NCBI GenBank assembly: GCA_039545355.1
Contig: BCJJ01000021.1
Location: 124,001 to 188,000, forward strand
Reading direction: 5' to 3'
Length of the DNA: 64,000 bases
Origin: Trichosporon coremiiforme
Taxonomy: Eukaryota; Basidiomycota; Tremellomycetes; Trichosporonales; Trichosporonaceae
Under the pieces are notes generated by a model, which ran no database searches, was not told where the DNA came from, and was given only the letters and a program-made list of their open reading frames with translations. This document shows positions 55,920 through 64,000 of this stretch, one piece after another; the stretch's first letter is position 1; each line of letters begins with the position of its first letter. The position numbers and the translations under genes are program-made.

Positions 55920-57268
55920 CTACTCCATCTGCGCATTCCCGTTGCCATTCGAGATAAGAGGCGTCCTCTCATCCACGACGACGTGCCCCTCGGTCGGATT
56001 CCCGAACGCGTCGATGCCGAGCCTCCTCTGCCGCAGCGTCCACGCCACACAGATGCCAAGCAGGACAGCCTGCATCGCCCCCGTCACAGCGTAGGGGATC
56101 CAAGACGTCCAATCAGTCCCGTCGCCGAGCATGATGCTGACCACGAACAGGATACTCCCGGGGACTTGTATGAGCATTGTGCCAATACTGAGGGCGCCGA
56201 CGAGCCCGGATCGGTACGTCTTGTAGATCTGCGGCGCGTATTGGAGCACGGCGAGCAGGGTCGCACTGAGCCCGCAGAAGGTCGCCAGACGCCTCAGGGC
56301 GGGTGTACGCGGGTGCACGGGGGAATAGACGAGGAGGATGACTGTTACGATCGTGAGGACCGCGCTGGGGTTAGCTCTGCATCAGGAGGGATGGGAAGCT
56401 GGAGGGAAATGGGAATGGGATGCTCACAAATGGGCCAGACACACCCACGCGACGCCGTAGCCCTTCCGCCTTTCTACGCGTAGGTCCTCGATTTTGGCCA
56501 AGTAGACGTCCTCGGTCGTGTTTTCCCTCGCGAGAGCCGGTTTGCGCGGGAAGTACGCGATGTACAGGACGAGGCTGGGGTTAGCTTTACCTGACGACCG
56601 CGTTGCAGTTGGGGCCACGTCGCGAACGTCACCAGGCGACATTGTCTGACCGATCCGACGAGCAGATTGCGCCACTACACCTGTCCAGCGGGGCTCCCGA
56701 GGTCGCGTCCGCTCGCTCGCCTGCGCCCCACCCACCGCCCACTCACATCAGACTGAACAGGAGCCACTGGAGGAAGACCTGGTCGAAGCGGAGGAGCGAC
56801 TCGGCGCACTGCGCGATACCCTGTTGTTAGCTTGCAGTCTTATTCCTAGCTCACGACAACGCGGCAGCATTGGAACAGCGGCCACTGCATGATGAGCAGG
56901 TTGAGCATGCCCGAGACACTCGACGTCGCGCCAAGTAGGAGGAACCACTGACGTCAGCTTCAGTCAGGTAAAAAGCTTACGGGGGAGATGCCCTCGGAGG
57001 TGCCGGAGAGAATGATGCGGAGGTGCTAAAATTCAGTTACAGAGTGTTGTGAACAACGGACCTGCACCATGTCAGTGGGCAGCAACGAGAGAGCAACTCA
57101 CCTGCGGGAGGTAGCTGAGAATCAGCCCGAAGCAGAGACACAGCGACAGCGCGAGCGTCCACGGGTCATGGTTCTGGATGTCAGCTCCTAGCTAGTGGCT
57201 CAGCTCACATTCGGACACGAGCTCGGGTCGGGCTTGAGGAGCGCGTGCCAGTCAGCGGCGACAGACAT
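55920..57268 (-). CDS. PQ-loop repeat membrane protein
   Basis: Seven exons on the minus strand: 57268-57209, 57173-57102, 57025-56981, 56947-56855, 56820-56747, 56574-56428 and 56364-55920 sum to 936 nt (311 residues). All introns have GTGAG/GTAAG donors, mostly with GCTGAC or GCTAAC branch sites. The seven-helix PQ-loop family includes vacuolar/lysosomal basic amino acid and cystine exporters. Two PQ repeats are visible: LSYLPQHLRIILSGTSEGIS near residue 42 and VLQYAPQIYKTYRSGLVGAL in the last exon. Membrane helices include LALSLCLCFGLIL, AVLTIVTVILLVY and WIPYAVTGAMQAVLLGICV. The tail carries DERTPLI, a dileucine-type vacuolar sorting signal (inference). The substrate is unknown. Confidence 0.85.
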
Positions 57269-57575
57269 GGTGGTTGTTGTGATGACGGCAGGAGTGGCGG
57301 CGTGCATTGACGTTCCGGCAGGTCCGGCTGGGGCAGTCGCACAGATGCGGGGTCCCACGACGACTTGAAACAAGCAACTCGGGTGGCGACGGAATTAAAC
57401 TTGCCACGTGCCATTCTGCACTGACCGCCACACGACTGGGTGCGAAAGCCAGGTTTTGCGGCATTTCGGCATTACACCAGTTTTGGCTGTCGCTCCCACT
57501 GCAGCAGGTGTGCAGGGGAACTATAGCGCGATCGCGGTCGCAACTTGTTCTTGTCAGTCCTCAAGAAAATCAAAA

Positions 57576-58188
57576 ATGGCTCCCAAGGCTCCCAAGCAGC
57601 AGCAGCAGGCCGCCGTCTCCCTCGGCCCCAACGTCGCCGACGGTGAGAACGTCTTCGGTGTCGCCCACATCTTCGCCTCGTGAGTTGGAACGCCTCAGCA
57701 AGTCTGGCGAGGAAGGAAAGACGGCAATTCTGGAAATTCTGCAAGGTCAAACGAGCAGCCGCGACGCTTCGTCCAACGATGCCGACGAACACCTTCCTCG
57801 CCTGCCAGCTTATTGAAGAGAGCCAAAGCTAACAGCCAGGTTCAACGACACCTTCGTCCACGTCACCGACCTTACCGGCAAGGAGACCATCTCGCGTGTC
57901 ACCGGTGGCATGAAGGTCAAGGCTGACCGCGACGAGTCGTCGCCCTACGCTGCCATGCTTGCCGCCCAGGACTGCGCCGCCAAGTGCAAGGAGGTCGGCA
58001 TCACTGCCCTCCACGTCAAGCTCCGTGCTACCGGCGGTACCGGCACCAAGCAGCCCGGCCCCGGTGGACAGGCTGCCCTCCGTGCCCTCGCCCGTGCCGG
58101 CATGCGCATCGGCCGCATCGAGGACGTCACCCCCGTCCCCTCCGACTCGACCCGCCGCAAGGGTGGTCGCCGTGGTCGTCGTCTCTAA
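57576..58188 (+). CDS. RPS14: 40S ribosomal protein S14 (uS11)
   Basis: Two exons, 57576-57679 and 57840-58188, give 150 residues. It is a universal component of the small-subunit platform near the decoding region. Nearly the whole sequence matches the eukaryotic consensus in pattern: [59 protein letters not shown] and [18 protein letters not shown] with the basic GRRGRRL end. The intron splits a Ser codon and at 160 nt is long for this region. Ribosomal protein introns in fungi often carry regulatory elements or snoRNAs, but I cannot identify one here. Codon use is strongly biased to C-ending codons, as expected for high expression. Confidence 0.98.
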
Positions 58189-58525
58189 GCGTTCTGCTGC
58201 TTCTGGCGCAGATCGTGTTGGAGAATTGGATTCCGACACTTTATTTAGTTGGCATCATTGGATGGATTCCAGGCTTCTAGAATTCATTTCCGAGGCTGTC
58301 CCGTCGCTAGACAGCACGCACTATGCTAAGTCCGTGGCTCGTCACTGCGCCTTGAGAATTGCGTTGCACTTGCTTTACTGACCATGGTTGCATTTGGAAG
58401 CAGAGAAATTTGTCAGTCACCGTATATCTCGCACCTAGGGTAGAGGTCAGGGTCACCAGTCGCGTCGAAGGTTAGGTGCGAGAGCAAGAGTACATGGCAG
58501 AGTACATGGCATTGCGTCTATGTGT
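58189..58525. other. 3' region between convergent genes
   Basis: About 340 nt between the RPS14 and MYH1 stops. AT-richer than its surroundings; no gene or RNA recognised. Confidence 0.5.
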
Positions 58526-60344
58526 CTACTTCTGCGGCATGATAGGCATCATGACCTTCCTCACGACCTTGCCGTTCTCGCTCTTGACTTCTGGTGCCTT
58601 GCGCTTCGGCGCAGCCTTCGCCTTGGGTTTCGGTTTCGCCTTCGGCGCCGCCTTCCCCGTCCGCTCCGTCTTGCCCCAGGCGCCATAGGCGGCTGCCCAC
58701 ACCTTCTTCACGCCTGTGCCGACGTTGGCCTTCTCGACCTCGTCAGCTGTGAGCCACACGCCGCGCTCTGGTGTCGGCGGCTGTTCCTCGCACTCGAGCA
58801 CGAGGTGCTGGACGTGGTACGTCATGTCAATGTGGCTGAAGATGTGCGGAACGGGCGCGACTTCGGTGTGGCTCAGTGTGCCGAGCTCCTTGACTGCCAT
58901 GCCGAGCAGGCCGTCGAGCCCCTCGAGCGCGGCGGTGAGCTTGTCAGCTGTCGGGTCGACGGGGATCGTCGGCGGCTCGAAGAGACCAGCGAGTAGACCT
59001 TTCTCGGGCCGCTTGATGAACAGCCACCGCTTGTCGCCCGAGCCTGCCCACTCCGTGATGCACACGGCCTCGTGCTCGACGCGCGACGCCTTCTTCTCCT
59101 TCCGCATAGGGAACACAGTGACTGTCGGAATTGTGTCGCCGGTGCCAGGTATCGGAGCGCAGAGGTCGCAGGTGTCGTCCACGTTCGGTGGGGGGGCCGA
59201 AATCTGTCGTTAGTTTCGAGCCTGATCGCCAACTCACTTCAGCCCAAGCGTGGCAAGCTGTTCGGAGGGGGCAGCCAGAGCAATCTGGCCCTGTGGGCCG
59301 ACACACGGTCGCGCCCAACTCCATGAGGCCCTGGTTCCAGTCGCCGGCGATGCCTTTCCCGAGTCCCTTGGGCAGGGCGTCGACCAGCGCCTCGGCCGTG
59401 TCCCAGAGAAAACGGATCGTCGCTGGTGCGGTCTGCGGTGCGTGCAAAGCCAGTAGTCTTGTCAGAACGCGATGTACGTTGCCGTCCACAATCGGCGTGC
59501 GCACACCGTACGCCATGCTCGCGATCGCGCCGGCAGTGTATCGGCCCACGCCTGGGATCTGTTTCTCGAGGACTTCGGGATCGCTCGGCAGACGGCCTGC
59601 TGTCAGCTGACATCAACACCGAAGCTCACCCTTGAAAACCGGGTTGGCCATGACGGCCTTGGCTCCGTCAAGTAGACTCTTCGCACGACGGTAGTACCCC
59701 AAGCCGCGCCAGGCGGCGTTCACATCTTCAATGTCGGCCTGCGCCAGGTCTGCGATCGTGGGCCACCGTTCCATCCATCGTTCCCAGTACGCGATCACGG
59801 TCGCGACCTGCGTCTGCTGCAGCATCACCTCGGACACCCAGATCTGCCGTCAGCTTAGAGAGGTCGCCGAAACTCACCTCGTACGCCCGCTGGCCCTTCG
59901 CCTCCGGACTTGCGTCGCGGTCATACCGCTTGCGCCAGGGCATGCCCCTTGCCTCGCTGTCCGTTAGTAGTCACGTCGATAGCTAACTCACCGCACGCTC
60001 TCGAACCACTCGAGCAGCGCGTCCTGGGACGCGACCACGTCCTTGATATCGTGGTAGCCCTTTCCATGCGGCCGCGCGATGGCAGGTCCGTCCTCAATGT
60101 CGGCGACCGGTATCGGCGGCTTCTTCTCGCGTGCCGTTCCAGTCACCTTGCGCTTCTTCTTCGGCTTCGGTTCCGGCTCTGCCGTAGATTCGTACGCGCT
60201 CTCGGGCTCGCTGGCTGCGCTCGACGCGGTGCCGGGTTTGAAGTCGCTCGAGGCTACTGAGATCACGGAGATCTCGGATTCGGACAGAGGTGACGGATCG
60301 CGCTTCGCGCTGATGCTCGCGCGCGTGCGTTTTCGGGGCGGCAT
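58526..60344 (-). CDS. MYH1: adenine DNA glycosylase (MutY homologue)
   Basis: Five exons on the minus strand: 60344-59992, 59956-59878, 59843-59630, 59596-59238 and 59203-58526 sum to 1683 nt (560 residues). It removes adenine mispaired with 8-oxoguanine. After a basic nuclear tail ([17 protein letters not shown]) come the catalytic segments [20 protein letters not shown] (proton-donor Glu), the helix-hairpin-helix [12 protein letters not shown] and [13 protein letters not shown] (catalytic Asp). The iron-sulfur ligands are C-x6-C-x2-C-x5-C in [17 protein letters not shown]. The NUDIX-like 8-oxoG recognition domain follows ([32 protein letters not shown]). The C-terminus is Lys/Ala-rich, ending with a basic tail. 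A Lys/Glu/Ser-rich N-terminus extends it beyond bacterial MutY (about 350). Confidence 0.95.
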
Positions 60345-60646
60345 GGTACAGTGGTGGACAGGTGGACAGCAAGAAACCTCGAAAATGAAGAAGCTGACGC
60401 GCGTCGACGCGCGCGTCGCGGGAGTCATTTCGGATTATGTCACGTGATCAAGGTGGAACCAAACAAACCCTGTTGCGGACGGGGGTCGAAGGACGAGTGC
60501 TGAGCTTAGTGTCCACCACCAGAATGCATAGAACATGAGCACGAAAAGCAGATGAAGCTGACTCTGGAAACAAACGAAAAATGCCCAAAAGAAGAAGGAA
60601 GAGTGAGACGGTGGCGATGTTTGCCAGCTTGGATGCCATCAATTGA

Positions 60647-61480
60647 CTACTCGATAAGGGTGAACTTCTGGTTGCCGCGGCGGATTTCGGAAATGCTGCG
60701 CATCTGGGCATGGTAGTGACCACAGAGGTAGAAGAACTGGCTCTTCTCTAAGTGCTCGAACTCTATCTCCTCGAACTCGTCGCGGATGAATGTCTGAGTC
60801 CAGTGGCCGGTTTTGTACATCTGCGCGTTGCGAGCTCGAACCCAACGAGCTCTCCGCGGTGGTCGATGAGCATGCTGAGGGCGAGGCGGCGGCAGCCGCG
60901 CCCGATGATGTGCGAAAACTCACACACGCACGGGCTCAAGAAGTGAACACGGTGGGTGTCGACGGCAGGGGTGTTGATGACGTCGGGCATGATGCACTCA
61001 TGGTACATGTTGAAGGTACAAGTGCGGGGGAGCTGGACCTCGTGCAGGAGCTGGCACCATGCCACGCGGGAGGCGAGGATCATGGCGGAGATGTAGATGT
61101 CCTGCGCCTGGTTAAGACGTAGTCGAGAGAGGACGAGTCGGCCGGCACAGCGAAGGAGAGGCCGGGAGCGTCAGACTCCGGGTCGGCCTCGCACACGAGC
61201 TGCCGGCGGACGTAGCATTGCCCAGCGGCCTCGATGCCGTGGTCGGCGAGAAAGAGGTTGTGCAGGTAGAGACGCTCACCGTGCCTGATGATGGCAATGG
61301 CCAGCTCCTCCTCCTTGAAGAGGATGGCCCAGACAGGGTAGTTGGCGAGTTTCTCCAGCTTTAGCTCACGCTATTTGAGGGGGCTGAGGTCGGGAAGACC
61401 CTTGGTGTCCTCGGCGTTCTTCATTTCGAGGGTCTTGGTGTAGAAGCAGATGATGGTGAGAGGAGGCGTAGACAAAGAAT
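60647..61480 (-). pseudogene. broken unrecognised gene
   Basis: Three protein-like pieces follow one another on the minus strand in different frames. The first (about 61480-61120) includes KLEKLANYPVWAILFKEEEL and LYLHNLFLADHGIEAAGQCY but has an in-frame TAG near 61370, just before RELKLEKL. The second (about 61119-60840) includes WCQLLHEVQLPRTCTFNMYH and a Cys-containing SPCVCEFSHIIGRGC. The third (60839-60647) includes TGHWTQTFIRDEF and HLEKSQFFYLCGHYHAQMRS. No splice signals sit at the frame changes. The stop and two frameshifts make it a decayed gene. I do not recognise the family. Confidence 0.55.
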
Positions 61481-61489
61481 GCTTTTAAT

Positions 61490-61561
61490 GAAAGGTGTGA
61501 ACAGGAGAGCGAGATGTGTGGAAGAAGGCAGGTGTCGCCTGCGATGTTGATGGACAGCTGC

Positions 61562-61597
<36 letters not shown>

Positions 61598-62052
61598 CAG
61601 CAAGGTGCCTATCCTCGACGACGGGTCGAAGCGCCAGTTCCTTTCTTTCAGCAAAGTAAGATGCAGGTGCAAGAGTTGAGGTTTCAATTGTTGGCTCAGG
61701 TACTTGATCAAAGCTGGGAGCGAGAACATTGATGCACGAGATGGAGATGCAACACGGGTTGCATTGGTGAGTGAGGTCCACGGCGCCGTTGCTTGATGAT
61801 GAACAACTGGTGGATCTCAAACTGCCTGCCTCGTTTGTCAGTATGGGTGAAGATACGCCGGTTCTGCAGGCACACCATGCGCTTTCGACTCTGCGCGTAA
61901 GTCGTGAACCGCGTCCGATTCGAATAAGAAAGCACCGTTGCAAGCCATGTCACCGCTGCATTCAAAGGTGGCCGACCAAGGAGGGGAATTGATGACAGAG
62001 ATGATTCGTGTGAGAAATGCCTAAACCGCCGGCGATGAAGACTCACATCACC
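61490..62052. other. intergenic region with dinucleotide repeat
   Basis: About 560 nt between the broken gene and the lectin gene. Apart from the GT run listed separately no structure is seen; short frames on both strands are unsupported. Confidence 0.45.
61564..61596. repeat. GT dinucleotide microsatellite
   Basis: An uninterrupted run of about 16 GT units (plus strand). It is translated in neither neighbour and is likely length-variable between strains. Confidence 0.95.
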
Positions 62053-63402
62053 CTAGTTCACGGCGTAGTTCCACCTCTGATTGTCGTTATTGTCTGTGCA
62101 CTGCCAGAGCTGGAGGCGGGACCCGTTGTCGGGAACGCCGTCGCGCATGTCGACGCACATGTCCGAGTCCTTGAGCGCGAGGTGGCCGTCCGAGATGAGC
62201 GACCAGGTTTGGGAAGGGAGGTCGTCGTGGCAGGTCCAGACCTCCAGAGAGGTACCATTGCTAGGGCTGATACCCGAGTCTAGGCAGAAGTTGGTACCAC
62301 GGAGGCGAACAGTAGTCTCATCCACTTTGAGTTCCCACTCCTGGGCACCGCTTCCATCGCAGTCGTAGACGTGAACGGCGGCGCCGTCGTAGAGCTCGCC
62401 GCCGCGAACATCCATGCACTTCTTCACCAGGCCGTCCTTAGTAACGGTGCTCACAGTGTAGTCGCGTCCGTCGGAACTCGCTTGAGCTGGGGGAGTCGTG
62501 GCGGGCTCGGTGGCAGTAGGGGTAGTGACAGGTTGCGAGGTCGAGGAAGCATCGGTATCGGGAGGCGTTGCGATGTCATTGTAGTAAAGGGGGCGGTCGT
62601 CCGCGTCTCCCGCTTCCGTCGCCAGCCACAGCTGGTTGAGGGGAATCGGGTGTGCTATTGTTAGCCGTGGGATCTCCATTGTACCCGTTGGCCACTCACA
62701 GGAGCATTTGGTAAGGTAAATGTTTGGTGTCGGCTCTTTGTTGGGGTCGTTTACAGTCCAGCACAAGCCTTGCCCTCAGTCTCCAGCAAATGGGGCGGAC
62801 TCACCACTTCCCTCCTCCCCAATCGACATTGACGAGTCTGCTTCTCCCTGAGCTTTCCTCAACAATGCGGGGACACGGTCGCGGCTGAAATCAGCGACGC
62901 CAGCCAATGCTGTCTTCAAGTGGACTCACCAGTCCCAGATCTGAAGGCTGTTGCCAACCTTTGCGCCTAATGTAAGCTTCTCTTTGTTCAGACTCACCGT
63001 CCATGGAATGGACACAGAAGTCGCTGCCGGAAGCTCGGAAGGCGCCTTCACCAAAACTCTCCCATGACTGGAAATTGGCACCAGCAATACAATCGCCACT
63101 GTCGTCAGCAGATGACCAAATGTCGTGAAAGCAGTGGGGTTGCTTCAGGTGGAGGTACATTCTAAGCATCTGTGGAAACCTCACGCAGTACGAAGAACAA
63201 CTCACACTCGCACGGGTGCACCATCGTAAAGGTCGCCATTGTTGGCGCCCAGACACTTTTCGGTGAGGAAAGGAGGTTCGCTATCGTTCTGATTTGCCGG
63301 GTGCAGGTTTACGAGATAGCTGTGCTTATCGTACACTTCTGCACGGGAAAATAGAGGGAGAGCAACTGCCGCAGGAGCGAGAAGTAGGACTGCGGGAAGC
63401 AT
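62053..63402 (-). CDS. secreted protein with two ricin-B-type beta-trefoil lectin domains
   Basis: Six exons on the minus strand: 63402-63206, 63161-62998, 62966-62930, 62884-62805, 62768-62700 and 62654-62053 sum to 1149 nt (382 residues). A signal peptide is evident (MLPAVLLLAPAAVALPLFSR). The first half has degenerate trefoil features (EKCLGANNGDLYDGAPVRV, NFQSWESFGEGAF, LQIWDC, NQLWLATEAGD). A Thr/Pro/Ala linker follows (TSQPVTTPTATEPATTPP), then a clear second trefoil with CMDVRGGELYDGAAVHVYDC, three QxW-type motifs (AQEWEL, SQTWSL, NQRWNYA), and DMCVDMRDGVPDNGSRLQLW. Such domains bind sugars, commonly galactose or GalNAc. No enzymatic domain is attached. The acceptor of exon 2 is chosen because it keeps the frame; others give a stop. 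Confidence 0.8.
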
Positions 63403-64000
63403 AGTAACTTGAGAGGCTGTGAAATGGGAGACTGACGGGTGAAGGGTGGATGAGTTTTTGTCGGCCAGCGACGGATTCTGGGCGGGTGGGTAACAGGTTG
63501 GCTAGTGCCCTAAGCTCTGCTTATAGCCATCGCATCGGATGATCAGATAATGGCTGCTGACCTCGACTGCAGCTGACAGATGGTGCGGCTAACAAGAACC
63601 AGTAACCAAGGCTACAGGACGTTCCGGTGACGTCGGCATATCAGACCGGGGTGCCTATGGCTATGCTTTTGTGAGTGTCTGCGGACATGGCGGCGCGAGT
63701 CAAGGACGCAGGCGACTGGGTCTCTGCCTTAAAACCCCGGCCAGAATTAATTGAACGAAACGAACTGAAACCCGACCGTGGTGCCACCAGGCTTTTCTGC
63801 GCAACAAGCCGCGCGCTTTGAGGCCCAGCTGGTGTTCTGCTTCCAACTTTACCCCACGAGATCTCCCAGGCTATCTAAATGCCCATAATCGGCATGGAGC
63901 ATGGAGCACCGGTGTCTCAAGAGCACAATCAAGTTACAGGCATCGCGTTGGCGTTCGCACACTTCCCGCCTCCACTATGTCTGCTGGAGGCGTGGCACCA
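63403..64000. other. upstream region of the lectin gene
   Basis: About 600 nt to the window edge, with no gene recognised. It should contain the promoter of the minus-strand lectin gene; I see no clear TATA box. Confidence 0.45.

Noticed and set aside
1..64000. CRISPR arrays, transposons, viral or bacterial operon-like elements
   Set aside because: No regularly spaced repeats, terminal inverted repeats, transposase or reverse transcriptase motifs were seen; spliceosomal introns throughout indicate nuclear eukaryotic DNA.

Overview
The window is nuclear DNA of a basidiomycete yeast, most likely a tremellomycete (Trichosporon/Cryptococcus relatives). The evidence is dense gene packing on both strands, many short introns (mostly 35-60 nt) with GTGAGT/GTAAGT donors and a CTGAC/CTAAC branch site just before CAG, GC-rich third positions, and fungus-specific gene types (GET2, PBY1, a Far1/Ste5-like scaffold). 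Exon structures were worked out by hand. For most of the recognised genes the exon lengths sum to a multiple of three and the spliced frame stays open.

Left part (1-11.5 kb): an accessory-looking block. Three genes (positions <1-973 minus, 2007-3153 plus, 8975-11470 plus) share an N-terminal BRCT-like domain with an intron at the same place and phase. Between them lie two copies of an unrecognised small gene (3848-4720 and about 7318-8095, both minus), the second with a damaged splice donor, and the end of another unrecognised gene (5430-5969 plus).

11.5-19.2 kb: PBY1-like tubulin-tyrosine-ligase-fold protein (minus), a six-exon aldo/keto reductase (plus), a tandem family of ADP-ribosylglycohydrolase genes (a wrecked copy, an intact copy and a full-length copy whose metal-binding motifs are gone), and a DUF1349 protein (minus).

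20.5-28.7 kb: a nine-exon RING/TRAF-zinc-finger protein, then about 2 kb packed with splice-like signals and very small open exons, then GAA1 (GPI transamidase subunit, minus) and the RNase H2 B subunit (plus).

29-43.6 kb: a 1896-residue Sec7-PH Arf exchange factor (minus), a dipeptidyl aminopeptidase of the STE13/DAP2 type (plus), a DUF1295 multi-pass membrane protein (minus) and GET2 (plus).

43.6-64 kb: a gene-poor 3 kb stretch, then one very large gene (46574-55216) encoding a 2690-residue RING-PH-vWA scaffold of the Far1/Ste5 family, followed by a minisatellite. After it come a PQ-loop membrane protein (minus), ribosomal protein S14 (plus), the adenine DNA glycosylase MYH1 (minus), a broken unrecognised gene (minus), and a secreted protein with two ricin-B-type lectin folds (minus).

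Most recognised genes are ordinary housekeeping functions with no shared pathway. The parts that stand out are the BRCT family block, the ADP-ribosylglycohydrolase family with a dead member, the microexon-rich stretch, and the outsized pheromone-scaffold homologue.
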